DNA of 64,000 bases from Streptomyces agglomeratus (GTDB lineage: Bacteria; Actinomycetota; Actinomycetes; Streptomycetales; Streptomycetaceae). Each line of letters opens with the position of its first letter. Position 1 is the first letter of the stretch. A program made the translations under genes and the position numbers. Location of the stretch: assembly GCF_001746415.1 (NCBI RefSeq), contig NZ_MEHJ01000001.1, positions 6,082,501 to 6,146,500 on the forward strand. Direction: 5' to 3'. Positions 1-9,572 of this stretch are shown here, piece by piece. The notes under the pieces were generated by a model. It saw only the letters and a list, made by a program, of their open reading frames with translations. It ran no database searches and was not told where the DNA came from.

Positions 1-616
1 GCGAACCGCAGTACACGGGAAGGGCGTTGGCGCCGTGCGCCTCGATCCGCTCGCACAGTACGTCGACGAAGGACGTGTTCCCGGACAGCTCGTGGGCGCG
101 GTAGAAGAGCACGCCGACCGTCGGGCGGTCCGCGTCGTACGCGCGCGTGCCGTGGACGCCCCACTCGGGCATCTTCTGCGGCTCCGCGAAGCCCACGCCC
201 GTGAGCAGCACGGTGTCGGACAGGAACCTGGCCAGCTCGACGAGGTTCCCCGGCCCGCCCTCGACGAGGTAGCGCAGCGCCTCCGCGACGACACCGGCCG
301 GTACGGACGACTCGGCCATCAGCTCCGCGTCGGGCACCGTCTCGCCGCCCAGCAGCACGGTCGGGATCCCCGACGCCTTCAGGACGGCGAGCCCGTCCTC
401 CCAGGCGCGCTTGCCGCCGAGCAGCCGCACGACGGCGACGGACGCGCCCTCGATCAGCGCCGGCAGTTCGGCCGCCGCGTCGATACGCGTCGGGTTGCCG
501 ATCCGGTACGGGGCGCCGGACGCGCGGGCCGCCAGCAGGTCGGTGTCGGCGGTGGACAGCAACAGCACGGTGTGCTCGGTCTCGGTGCTCGAAGTGCTCT
601 CGGTCGCAGTGCTCAT
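1..616 (-). CDS. cobN: CobN-type cobaltochelatase subunit, N-terminal part (cut by window edge)
   Basis: The first 205 codons of a minus-strand gene that continues past base 1. After a Ser/Thr/Glu-rich start the protein reads TVLLLSTADTDLLAARASG and later RPTVGVLFYRAHELSGNTSF, which I recognise from the CobN family. CobN is the large subunit of the aerobic cobaltochelatase that inserts cobalt into hydrogenobyrinic acid a,c-diamide in cobalamin synthesis; it is cytoplasmic and works with ChlI/ChlD-like ATPase subunits, which are not in this window. The ATG at 616 overlaps the TGA of cobQ (ATGA), so it is the third gene of the cobD-cobQ-cobN unit and probably translationally coupled. The catalytic part lies outside the window. 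A CobN-like magnesium-chelatase homologue is the main alternative, made less likely by the neighbours. Confidence 0.85.
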   Translation of the reverse strand, partial: MSTATESTSSTETEHTVLLLSTADTDLLAARASGAPYRIGNPTRIDAAAELPALIEGASVAVVRLLGGKRAWEDGLAVLKASGIPTVLLGGETVPDAELMAESSVPAGVVAEALRYLVEGGPGNLVELARFLSDTVLLTGVGFAEPQKMPEWGVHGTRAYDADRPTVGVLFYRAHELSGNTSFVDVLCERIEAHGANALPVYCGS

Positions 617-2196
617 GCGGGCGCTCCAGGTGCGATGAAGGGAAGTCCTGAGGGCGCGCCCGACTCGATGAGCCGCAGCAGCGCGTCCGTATCCGCGTGT
701 TCTTCGATCAGGTCGCCGAGGCGGTCGAGCTGCTCCTCGCGCAGCGCCTCGAACGAGGTGTCAGGTGCCGGTACGAAGCGGCGGCCGGCGGCGGCGGCCA
801 CCTCGCGCAGGAACGCGCGCCGGAACGCGTCGCTCTCCAGCGAGCCGTGCCAGTGGGTGCCCCAGACGGAACCGGCCCGGCAGCCGTCGAGGAAGGGATC
901 ACCGCCCAGTACTTCGGCGACCCCGTGATGGATCTCGTATCCCTCGACGGGCTCGCCCAGAGCGGTCCCGACCGGCCGCGCCAGGGTCTTCTCGACGGCG
1001 AACCGCACGCGCACCGGCAGCAGTCCGAGCCCGTCCACGGTCCCGGCCTTCGACTCGACGTCGTCCTCGATGCGCTCACCCAGCAGCTGGAAGCCGCCGC
1101 AGATGCCGAGCACGGGACGGCCTTCCGCCGCCCGCCGCGCCAGCGCGGCGGCGAGCCCGCGCTCGCGCAGCCACTCCAGGGCCTTCACGGTCCCGCGCGT
1201 GCCCGGCACGATGACGAGATCGGCGTCGACGAGCTCCTCGGCCCGGTCCACGAACCGCACGACCACGCCCGGTTCGGCGGCCAGCGCGTCGACGTCCGTG
1301 AAATTGGACATCAGCGGCACGGCGCACACGGCGACCCGCAGCACGTCCTCCCCGACCGGCGGGGCGACGACCGACTCCCGTACGGCGCCCCGCAGCGACA
1401 CCCGCAGCCCGTCCTCCTCGTCGATGCCGAGGCCGTGCGCGTACGGCAGCACACCGTACGTGCGCCGGCCCGTCAGCCCCTCCAGCATGTCGAGGCCGGG
1501 TTCCAGCAGGGAGACGTCGCCGCGGAACTTGTTGACCAGGTAGCCGGCCACCAGCTCCTGGTCCTCCCGGCTCAGCAGCGCGGTCGTACCGAAGAAGGAC
1601 GCGAAGACCCCGCCCCGGTCGATGTCGCCGACGACGACCACCGGGAACCGGGCCGCGCGCGCGATGCCCATGTTCACGATGTCGGTACGCCGCAGATTGA
1701 TCTCGGCCGGACTGCCCGCCCCCTCGCAGATCACAGCGTCATACGTGCCCCGCAACTCCCGCAGACAGTCCGTCACGGTCCCGAGCAGCGCTTCCTGGCG
1801 GCCCCCGTACAGAGTTCTCCCGGCGGACACAGCGCCTGATCGCGGCTGCGCCCCTGCCCCGGACGCCCCGAAGAACCCCCGGGCGCTCATCTCGCCCACC
1901 GGCTTCCCCAGCAGCACCACCTGGCTGCTGCGGTCACTGCCCGGCTTGAGCAGCACGGGATTCATCAGCGCCGTCGGCTCCACGCGCGCCGCCTGCGCCT
2001 GCATGGCCTGCGCCCGGCCGATCTCCGCGCCCTCGCGCGTCACGAACGAGTTGAGCGACATGTTCTGCGCCTTGAACGGCGCGACCTTGACCCCCCGGCG
2101 CACCAGCCACCGGCAGATCCCGGCCGTCACCACACTCTTGCCCGCGTCGGACGTGGTCCCCGCGACGAGCAGACCGCCCCCCAGTGAACCGCTCAT
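613..2196 (-). CDS. cobQ: Cobyric acid synthase
   Basis: A 527-aa glutamine-dependent amidotransferase that amidates adenosylcobyrinic a,c-diamide at positions b, d, e and g to give cobyric acid, using ATP. An N-terminal dethiobiotin-synthetase-like P-loop (GTTSDAGKS, residues about 13-21) is followed by a C-terminal type-1 glutaminase-like domain with nucleophile Cys near 366 (GICGG) and the histidine motif GTHWHG near 447-451. The length is normal for CobQ/CbiP. I took ATG 2196 because it overlaps the cobD stop as ATGA and gives the usual MSG...LLVAGTTSDAGKS start, although the frame stays open further upstream. It is the middle gene of cobD-cobQ-cobN, under the cobalamin riboswitch upstream of cobD. 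Confidence 0.95.
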   Translation of the reverse strand: MSGSLGGGLLVAGTTSDAGKSVVTAGICRWLVRRGVKVAPFKAQNMSLNSFVTREGAEIGRAQAMQAQAARVEPTALMNPVLLKPGSDRSSQVVLLGKPVGEMSARGFFGASGAGAQPRSGAVSAGRTLYGGRQEALLGTVTDCLRELRGTYDAVICEGAGSPAEINLRRTDIVNMGIARAARFPVVVVGDIDRGGVFASFFGTTALLSREDQELVAGYLVNKFRGDVSLLEPGLDMLEGLTGRRTYGVLPYAHGLGIDEEDGLRVSLRGAVRESVVAPPVGEDVLRVAVCAVPLMSNFTDVDALAAEPGVVVRFVDRAEELVDADLVIVPGTRGTVKALEWLRERGLAAALARRAAEGRPVLGICGGFQLLGERIEDDVESKAGTVDGLGLLPVRVRFAVEKTLARPVGTALGEPVEGYEIHHGVAEVLGGDPFLDGCRAGSVWGTHWHGSLESDAFRRAFLREVAAAAGRRFVPAPDTSFEALREEQLDRLGDLIEEHADTDALLRLIESGAPSGLPFIAPGAPA

Positions 2197-3173
2197 GCGT
2201 GTCCCTTTCCTGTACGTATGCCACCGCGCGCACCGCGCCGCAGCGCCCCGAGCGCCAGCCGCCCCCCGACGGCCGCCGCCAGCGCGAGCGCCCCGACGCG
2301 GCGCGAGAGCCGCGCCGCCCGCTCGATGTCCGGTACGCCGACGGGCCGGCCCCCGGCGTTGAGCACGGGCCGGTGCTCGACCCGGCCCGCGTACGAGAGC
2401 GTCCCGCCGAGCCGCACCCCGAGGGCGCCCGCGAACGCGGCCTCCACGGGACCCGCGTTGGGGCTCGGGTGCTTGCCGGCGTCCGCGCGCCAGGCGCGCA
2501 CCGCGCCGCGCGGGTCGCCGCCCGCGACGACCGCGAGCGCGGCGGTCAGCCGAGCGCCCGGCCAGCCGGCCACGTCGTCGAGGCGGGCCGAAGCCCAGCC
2601 GTAGCGGAGGTATTTGGCCGATTTGTGTCCCACCATGGCATCGAGCGTGTTGATGGCGCGGAACGCCACCAGACCCGGCACACCGCCCAGGGCGCCCCAC
2701 ACCAGCGCGCCGACGACCGCGTCCGAGGTGTTCTCGGCCACGGACTCGACGACGGCGCGGGCGATCTGCCGCTCGTCCAGGGACTGCGGGTCGCGCCCGC
2801 ACAGGTGGGGGAGGCGTTCGCGGGCGACCTCGACGTCACCGGCCTCCAAGGCGCTGCCCACGGCCCGGGCCTCGCGGCCCAGCGACGTACCGCCGACGAC
2901 GGCCCAGGTGGCCGCGGCGGTCAGGGCGACGGCGGCGGCGGGGGAGCGGCGCACGGCGCGGGAGGCGAGCGCGGCGGCCGCGGCGGCGCCTCCGGCGCAC
3001 ACCAGGGTGTGCACCGCGCCCCACCCTCGGTGGTCACGCCACAGCAGGGACTCGACGGCGCCCGCGGCCCGGCCGAAACCGGCGACCGGATGCCCACGGC
3101 GAGGATCACCGAGAACGAGGTCGCCGATCAGACCGGCGGTGGCGCCGTACGCGAAGATGCGATCGGCACGCAT
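2193..3173 (-). CDS. cobD: Adenosylcobinamide-phosphate synthase CobD/CbiB
   Basis: A 326-aa integral membrane protein that attaches (R)-1-amino-2-propanol or its phosphate to cobyric acid to make adenosylcobinamide (phosphate). Diagnostic stretches are GDLVLGDPRRGHPVAGFGR near the N-terminus, AVVESVAENTSDAVV in the middle, and WPGARLTA and HPSPNAGPVEAAFAGALG in the second half, with hydrophobic segments between them. ATG 3173 is the first gene start after the cobalamin riboswitch. The stop overlaps the cobQ start by 4 bp, so the two are probably co-translated. Repression by B12 through the upstream riboswitch is the expected control. Confidence 0.95.
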   Translation of the reverse strand: MRADRIFAYGATAGLIGDLVLGDPRRGHPVAGFGRAAGAVESLLWRDHRGWGAVHTLVCAGGAAAAAALASRAVRRSPAAAVALTAAATWAVVGGTSLGREARAVGSALEAGDVEVARERLPHLCGRDPQSLDERQIARAVVESVAENTSDAVVGALVWGALGGVPGLVAFRAINTLDAMVGHKSAKYLRYGWASARLDDVAGWPGARLTAALAVVAGGDPRGAVRAWRADAGKHPSPNAGPVEAAFAGALGVRLGGTLSYAGRVEHRPVLNAGGRPVGVPDIERAARLSRRVGALALAAAVGGRLALGALRRGARGGIRTGKGHA

Positions 3174-3284
3174 GGCTCAGCAGGCCGATGCGCCTCGAAG
3201 CGAACGGGTCGTACTCACAGGAATGACTGAACGGCAGCCGGGCATGGCGGTATGTCCTCACTCAGGGTCCGCGCCCTGGTTCGA

Positions 3285-3397
3285 CGTGACCGGCGGTGAG
3301 AGTTCCTGGCTTCCGGGGACCTCTTCGTCTTCCCCGGTCACAGTGGCGGGACCGCGCCGGATTCGCACCGGGCTTCCTCTCGTGCCGCCGTATTCGG
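3285..3397 (-). promoter_or_regulatory. Cobalamin (B12) riboswitch
   Basis: On the minus strand the leader of cobD contains the conserved core GGTGCGAATCCGG, then GTCCCGCCACTGTGA, then AGCCAGGA, in the right order and spacing for the cobalamin riboswitch. A P1-like helix is possible between CGGCGG at the 5' end and CCGCCG at the 3' end. It lies about 110 nt before the cobD ATG. The family is known to repress B12 synthesis or transport genes when adenosylcobalamin binds. A short CAGGG/CCCTG stem follows at 3263-3278; whether control is transcriptional or translational cannot be told. The ends given are approximate. Confidence 0.93.
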
Positions 3398-3471
3398 CTC
3401 CGGAAGTCCACCACGCTCCGCGAACGCCGTCAACTTGCCGTTGACCTGCGACGGGAGAGTGTGCTGAGGCA

Positions 3472-3527
3472 CACAGAGACCGCCCCGCCACCGGCTGTTG
3501 AGGGCCGGTGGCGGGGCGGTCTCTGTG
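3472..3527. terminator. Perfect 23-bp hairpin between the pit operon and the cob riboswitch
   Basis: Arms 3472-3494 and 3505-3527 are exact reverse complements, beginning CACAGAGACCGCC, around a 10-nt loop. The hairpin lies 28 bp past the stop of the minus-strand small membrane protein gene and upstream of the cob leader on the same strand. It most likely ends the phosphate transporter transcript and insulates the riboswitch-controlled operon. There is no U-run, as is common in Streptomyces. Confidence 0.8.
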
Positions 3528-3555
3528 ACGGTTTGCCCGGATTGAGGGCGGCGCG

Positions 3556-3780
3556 TCAGACGACGATCAGATAGATCCCGTACGTCACGGCCGCCGCGCA
3601 CAGCGCGAAGCAGGCGTACGCGCCGGTGCGGGCCAGGACGGCGGAGCCGCCGCTCTGTGCGGAGGCGCTCTCCTGCTTGGAGAGACCCACGATGCCCAGG
3701 GTGAACAGGCCAACCAGTACGACGGTGGCCACGAGGCTCACGCCGAATACGGAGCCGAGAGCTGCCCAGTCGATCTTCAT
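3556..3780 (-). CDS. Small two-span membrane protein next to the Pit transporter
   Basis: A 74-aa protein with a hydrophobic segment at about residues 7-33 (ending GLFTLGIVGL), a short polar loop (SKQESASAQSG) and a second hydrophobic stretch to the C-terminus. It starts 18 bp after the stop of the phosphate transporter gene on the same strand and is followed by a strong hairpin, so it is probably the last gene of the pit operon. I recognise no named domain. A role as a small partner of the transporter is an inference from position only. Confidence 0.8.
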   Translation of the reverse strand: MKIDWAALGSVFGVSLVATVVLVGLFTLGIVGLSKQESASAQSGGSAVLARTGAYACFALCAAAVTYGIYLIVV

Positions 3781-3798
3781 GCTGCTGTGTCCCTGTCC

Positions 3799-5049
<1,251 letters not shown>

Positions 5050-5096
5050 TTACCCAGGCAATCGTTTGACGTCAGTGGCACGTGGAACGTAGGCAA

Positions 5097-5118
5097 CCTG
5101 AGTGAACGGAAGGTGAAC
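5097..5118 (-). promoter_or_regulatory. PHO box (PhoP direct repeat) upstream of the Pit transporter
   Basis: On the minus strand two adjacent 11-nt units, GTTCACCTTCC and GTTCACTCAGG, match the Streptomyces PhoP direct-repeat unit (GTTCACC core). They are centred about 58 bp upstream of the transporter ATG. PhoP-P probably adjusts transcription to phosphate supply. Its direction (repression of pitH2 under starvation in S. coelicolor) is recalled knowledge, not visible here. Confidence 0.75.
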
Positions 5119-5299
5119 TGGGTCGGGCGGTGTGGTGACCCGAAGCGGCTCCCGCGCATTCCGCTTAGCCCCGGAAGGGCTGCGAACCGGGCAATTCGGG
5201 GGCCCGTCGGCCCCTCGCGACGATCTCTGGCGGCCCGGGGCCCGTGGAAGAGATTCTGGTCACCCGGCAGGCCGGTGCCCCCGCTGGCAGGATCTCCGC

Positions 5300-5977
5300 A
5301 TGACTGACACGGCTGACACGACCGGACAGCGGCGGACCGCGATCGAACGGGCCTGGGAAGAGCTGGTGGCCACGGCACTCAGGACCGTGCGCGAAGGGCT
5401 GGTCGTCGGGACCTCGGGCAACGTGTCCGTACGCGTCGGCGAGCTCGTCCTCGTCACCCCGAGCGGGGTTCCGTACGACCGGCTGCGGCCGGAGGACGCC
5501 GTGGCGGTGGACCTCGGGGGGAAGCAGGTCCTGGGCAGCCTCACCCCCACCAGCGAGCTCCCGATGCACCTCGCGGTCTACCGCGCGACGGGCGCCGGGG
5601 CCGTCGTCCACACCCACGCCGTGCACGCCACGGCCGTCTCCACCCTCGTGCCCGAGCTGCCGCTGGTGCACTACATGGCCGCGGCTCTCGGCGGCCCCGT
5701 CCGCACGGCCCCGTACGCCGTCTACGGATCGCCGGAGTTGGCCGAGAACATGCTGGTCGCCCTGCGCGACCGCTCGGGCTGCCTGCTCCGGAACCACGGC
5801 ACCGTGACCTACGGAGACACGCTCGACCAGGCATACGACCGCACCGCCCAGCTGGAATGGATGTGCAGGCTCTGGCTCACCGCCGCCTCCGTGCCCGGCC
5901 GGGAACCGTCCCTGCTGTCCGAGGGCCAGGTGCGCGAAGTGCAGGAGAAGCTGCGCGGCTACGGGCAGCGCGGCTGA
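5300..5977 (+). CDS. Class II aldolase/adducin family protein (fuculose-phosphate aldolase-like)
   Basis: A 225-aa zinc aldolase domain, the family's usual single-domain length. Visible are the phosphate-loop-like TSGNVSVR (38-45), catalytic Glu86 in PTSELPMH, the metal pair H104-T-H106 in VVHTHAVHA and a third histidine in LLRNHGTVTYG. Relatives cleave L-fuculose-1-phosphate, ribulose-phosphate or methylthioribulose-phosphate; the substrate cannot be told from sequence. I chose ATG 5300 because family homology begins soon after it and GGCAGGAT lies just upstream; the open frame extends further but looks non-coding. The gene stands alone, divergent from the Pit transporter. Confidence 0.88.
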   Translation: MTDTADTTGQRRTAIERAWEELVATALRTVREGLVVGTSGNVSVRVGELVLVTPSGVPYDRLRPEDAVAVDLGGKQVLGSLTPTSELPMHLAVYRATGAGAVVHTHAVHATAVSTLVPELPLVHYMAAALGGPVRTAPYAVYGSPELAENMLVALRDRSGCLLRNHGTVTYGDTLDQAYDRTAQLEWMCRLWLTAASVPGREPSLLSEGQVREVQEKLRGYGQRG

Positions 5978-6064
5978 CATTTCACCGCGCTGCCGGCGCC
6001 CGCCGCGGAACCGTCCGGCCCCCGCCCACTGGCCCCGCGCCCGCCGGATGCGGACACTGGAGCG

Positions 6065-7192
6065 GTGCGCCCGGCTACAGCGACGGCAGCGGCCGTCACC
6101 ACACTCATCGGCGCCGGTGCGGCAGCGGTCGCGATCGGCCGCTACGCGGGCGACGCGGCGCTCAGCGCGGGGGCCGGCCGGCCGCTGCCGTCCGATCCCC
6201 GGCTCACCGTCCACTCCACCGCCGCGGGCCGGATCACGCTCAGGCGCTGCCTGGCGTCCCTGCGCCCCGGCACGTACGGCATCGAGGGGCCCGGCATCCA
6301 CGCGGTCGTCGGCCCCGTGGTCGAGAACGTGCCGCACACCCCTGACACCGTCGTACGCCGCCTGGAACGCGTCACCCGCGGCACGCTCGCTCCCGGCGCC
6401 CGGGTACGGCTCACCCCGCAGCTCCACGTCGGTGATCCGCGCACCGCACTCGGCGCGCAGCACGCCGATGTGGACGTGCCCGGCGAACTCGGTCCGCTGC
6501 CGGCGTGGTTCCTGCCGGGCGCCCGCGGCACCTGGGTGATCACCGTTCACGGCCTGGGCACCACCCGGGAACACCCCATGAACCTCATGCCCTTCCTGCG
6601 GGCCCACCACTTCCCGGTCCTCGGTCTCGCCTACCGGGGCGACGCCGGCGCCCCGAGGCCGCCGGGCGGCCTCGGCCACCTCGGCGACTCGGAGTGGCGC
6701 GACGTGGACGCCGCCATCCGCTACGCCGTCCGCCGCGGCGCCGAGCGCGTCATCCTGCACGGCTGGTCCACGGGCGGGGCCATGGCCGTGCGCGCCGCGA
6801 CGCGGTCCCCGCTCCGCGACCGCGTCAGCGGCCTCGTGCTCGACTCCCCGGTCCTCGACTGGGAGGCCACGGTGCGAGCCCTGGCGGCCTCCCGGCGCAC
6901 GCCGGGCGTACTGCTGCCGCTCGCCGTCCGGGCCGTGCAGGGCCGCACCGGAGTGCACGGCGACCGCCTGCGCGAAGCGACCGGCCCCGGCGGGCTGCGC
7001 GTCCCCACCCTGGTCTTCCACGGGCCGGACGACACCGTGGCCCCCTGGCACACCTCGCGCGAACTCGTCCGGCTGCTCCCCGATCTGGCCGTCCTCCACA
7101 CCACCCCGCGCGCCCCGCACGCGGCCATGTGGAATGCCGACCCGGCCACGTACGAAGAGGTTCTGCGCCGCTTCCTCACCCCCTTGATGTAG
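6065..7192 (+). CDS. Alpha/beta hydrolase with N-terminal membrane anchor or signal
   Basis: A 375-aa protein starting at GTG 6065 with TGGAGC just upstream. Residues 7-25 are hydrophobic (an anchor or signal). The hydrolase domain shows the oxyanion HG motif (VITVHGLGTT, near 162), the nucleophile elbow GWSTGG with Ser235, an acid in FHGPDDTVAP and the catalytic His in APHAAMW. Serine hydrolases of this type cleave esters or peptides; the substrate is unknown. It lies about 90 bp after the aldolase gene on the same strand, with no clear terminator between them. Confidence 0.85.
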   Translation: MRPATATAAAVTTLIGAGAAAVAIGRYAGDAALSAGAGRPLPSDPRLTVHSTAAGRITLRRCLASLRPGTYGIEGPGIHAVVGPVVENVPHTPDTVVRRLERVTRGTLAPGARVRLTPQLHVGDPRTALGAQHADVDVPGELGPLPAWFLPGARGTWVITVHGLGTTREHPMNLMPFLRAHHFPVLGLAYRGDAGAPRPPGGLGHLGDSEWRDVDAAIRYAVRRGAERVILHGWSTGGAMAVRAATRSPLRDRVSGLVLDSPVLDWEATVRALAASRRTPGVLLPLAVRAVQGRTGVHGDRLREATGPGGLRVPTLVFHGPDDTVAPWHTSRELVRLLPDLAVLHTTPRAPHAAMWNADPATYEEVLRRFLTPLM

Positions 7193-7300
7193 GCCGCGCC
7201 CCTTCCGCCGCCCGGAATATCCGGACCTTCCGGTGGGGAAAGGTTCCGGCCAGGTGCCGTCCACGAACGGCAAGTTCGATTCCGTTTGGGCTTTCGGGGC

Positions 7301-8749
7301 GTGAGCGGAGAGACTGCTCTCCGTGACGTCCCGTACCCCGCGCGACTCCAGGCTCCGACTTGTCCGCCCGCGACCCCTCGCCGCTGCCCTCCCCCTGACT
7401 TCTCAGGGCGGACCCCAGGCCGTGACGAACCGGCGTACCCGCCCGGCACCGAGGCCCCCGAGGGCACCCCGCCCCCCGCCGAACTGGCCCGTCAGGCCAG
7501 GGCCGTGCTCGCCGACGCCGTACGGGTCGCACGCTGGGCCTCGCCGTCGCCGCGCGGCGCGGCGTCCCGCGTCGAGCCGGGCCGCGACGGCGCACTCTCC
7601 GCCGCCGCCGTCCAACAGGCCGGCGCCGAGCTGGACTTGACTGCGCCCCAGGTGCGCGCGGGCTGGGACAGGGCCAGGCTCGCCGGCCTCATCGAACTCC
7701 ACGGCGACCGCACCCGGCCCGGCTGGCGGCTGCGCGCGTGGGACCGTGACGACGCGGCCGTGCTGCGCGGCTGGGTCGCGCTCTTCGACGCGTGGTCGAT
7801 CGTCCACCCGGCGCCCGACGGCATCGCCGCCGCCGCCGTGGCCGAGGTCGTGGAAGCCGTCCCCCAGGTGCTCTCCCTCCTTCAGCTCTCGGCGGGTCCG
7901 GTGCAGGTGCCGGCCCTGCTCGACCTGCTCGAACAGCGCGTCGCCGAGCTGCGCGAAGAGCGCTGCGAGGTCCCGTACGGACCGCAGCCGCACCAGGTGC
8001 CCACTCCCTCGTCCCCGCCCCCCGCCGTCTCCCTTCCCCGGCTCCTCGACTGGGCCCTGGAAGGCCAGGCCGCGGTCGGCGCCCTGACCCTCGGCCCCGG
8101 GCTGGCGACACTGACCGCCCTCGGCAACTGGGCGGTGTGGGTCAAGCTCGAACAGATCTGCGTCGCCGCGCAGAGCCCGGCGGGGAACATCGAGCAGTCC
8201 GCAGAGGACATGCTGCGCGGCTGCGCCCGCCTGACGCCGGGCCCGGCGCGCGCCGAATACCGTGCCTGGCTCGCCGCCCGAACCGTCTCCAGCGCCGTCA
8301 CCGAGCTCCTCGAAGCCGCCCGCGGCCAGGACGCGCTGCTGCGCGGACTCGCCTTCGACGCCCTGCGGGTCGTCGGCGCCCCGGCGGAGTCCGCCGTACG
8401 GGCCGCGGCCGACGAGAGCTCGCTGCGGCCCTACGCCCTGCTGTGGCTGGCGGAGTACGAGGGCGCCGATCCCGAGGACGCCCACGAGACCCTCACCCGC
8501 GAGGAGTCGACGTGGCTGTGGGTCGACACGGCCGCGGCCGTCGCGGACCACGGCGAGACCCAGTTGCTGGTACGCCACCTGGACGCGGCGGTGCAGTCGA
8601 CCGTCCCGGCGCTGCTGGAGGAGGTCCAGGCGATCGGGCACCCCCGCACCGTCCAGGTCCTGGTGGCCCTGGCGGCGGCCCACCCCGACCCGGCCCTGGC
8701 GAAGGCGGTCCGCAGGGCGGCGTTCCAGGTCCACACGGGCGGCGTGTAG
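7301..8749 (+). CDS. Conserved Streptomyces protein of unknown function, helical
   Basis: About 482 aa if GTG 7301 is used. The segment before roughly 7430 is poorly biased and may not be coding, so the real start may lie nearer ELARQARAVLADAVRVARW. The middle (AAAVQQAGAELDLTAPQVRAG to WRLRAWDRDD) resembles a winged-helix-like unit. The C-terminal half is Ala/Leu-rich and helical, reminiscent of a TPR or HEAT scaffold, ending in ALAAAHPDPALAKAVRR. No catalytic motif or membrane span was seen. It is followed by a palindromic terminator and converges on the VOC gene. I do not recognise a named family. Confidence 0.75.
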   Translation: MSGETALRDVPYPARLQAPTCPPATPRRCPPPDFSGRTPGRDEPAYPPGTEAPEGTPPPAELARQARAVLADAVRVARWASPSPRGAASRVEPGRDGALSAAAVQQAGAELDLTAPQVRAGWDRARLAGLIELHGDRTRPGWRLRAWDRDDAAVLRGWVALFDAWSIVHPAPDGIAAAAVAEVVEAVPQVLSLLQLSAGPVQVPALLDLLEQRVAELREERCEVPYGPQPHQVPTPSSPPPAVSLPRLLDWALEGQAAVGALTLGPGLATLTALGNWAVWVKLEQICVAAQSPAGNIEQSAEDMLRGCARLTPGPARAEYRAWLAARTVSSAVTELLEAARGQDALLRGLAFDALRVVGAPAESAVRAAADESSLRPYALLWLAEYEGADPEDAHETLTREESTWLWVDTAAAVADHGETQLLVRHLDAAVQSTVPALLEEVQAIGHPRTVQVLVALAAAHPDPALAKAVRRAAFQVHTGGV

Positions 8750-8822
8750 CACCGGGACGGGCCCCGCCTCCCGCACTTCGGCCTCGGTGGCGCCTCTCCC
8801 CGCGCGGCGGGCTCCCGTCCGC

Positions 8823-8852
8823 CCTCGGTCCGGTCGCGCGACCGGACCGAGG
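8823..8852. terminator. Palindromic terminator between convergent genes
   Basis: A perfect 30-nt palindrome (15-nt arms beginning CCTCGGTCCGG) lies between the convergent unknown gene (ends 8749) and the VOC gene (ends 8889). The position suits a bidirectional terminator. Confidence 0.75.
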
Positions 8853-8888
8853 CCGGGCAGGGGCGAGCGCCCGTGGCCCCTCGCGGTG

Positions 8889-9290
8889 TCAGCCGCCGAT
8901 CGCCGGGGTGTACGTGCCGAAGCTCCAGATGTTGCCCTCGGGGTCCCGGGCCATGTAGTCCCGGGAGCCGTAGTCCTGGTCGGTCGGCGGCATCAGGATC
9001 TCCAGCCCGTGCTCCACCGCCCGCGCGTGATGCGCGTCCACGTCGTCGACCACCACGTACACACCCACCGGGCCCGCGTCCGCCATGGCCTTGGCGAAGA
9101 CGCCCTCCCGGCCGTGCGACCCCACCATCACCGCACCGTTGCCGTAGGCCAGTTCCGCGTGTTCGACGTAGCCGCTCTCGCTCTCGTAGAGCGCCACCTC
9201 CCGGAAGCCGAAGCCGTCCTTCAGCAACCTGATCGCGGCCTTGGCGTCCTTGTAGAGAACCGTGGGGTACATGCTCGGTGCACCGGCCAT
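8889..9290 (-). CDS. VOC-superfamily (glyoxalase/bleomycin-resistance-like) protein
   Basis: A 133-aa protein with two beta-alpha-beta-beta-beta halves typical of vicinal-oxygen-chelate proteins: YPTVLYKDAKAAIRLLKDGF at the start, VYVVVDDVDAHHARAVEHG in the middle, and YGSRDYMARDPEGNIWSFGT at the end. Members include glyoxalase I, dioxygenases and drug-binding resistance proteins, and the specific role is not predictable. ATG 9290 has GAGGTGA 5 nt upstream; a GTG nine bases earlier is possible but overlaps that ribosome site. A divergent gene begins at 9573. Confidence 0.85.
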   Translation of the reverse strand: MAGAPSMYPTVLYKDAKAAIRLLKDGFGFREVALYESESGYVEHAELAYGNGAVMVGSHGREGVFAKAMADAGPVGVYVVVDDVDAHHARAVEHGLEILMPPTDQDYGSRDYMARDPEGNIWSFGTYTPAIGG

Positions 9291-9572
9291 GCCGATCACC
9301 TCATCCTCTCGTCGAATGCGCGGAGTGTGACGTGGATCTCAGTCTCGCACCGGCCACTGACAACGCGACTTCTCGCCGGGCGCAGGCGTTCGGCCGATCC
9401 GAGGTGATCTCCGGTCGATCCGCTTCCGTCCCTCGCCCGCAGCGCCACGGACAGGGCCGAACGAGGGGCGCGGCCGCCCCGTCCCGCCGTGTCGGCCGGG
9501 CCCGCCGCCCCGCCCCCGGCGCCCGCGGCTACGTTCTGTCCCTGACCATGGGCGGCGCCGCTAGGGGGACTC

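Noticed and set aside
7323..7640. A 105-codon frame from GTG 7323 overlapping the start of the unknown gene
   Set aside because: Low-complexity Arg/Pro translation; the other frame has better bias from about 7430 onward.
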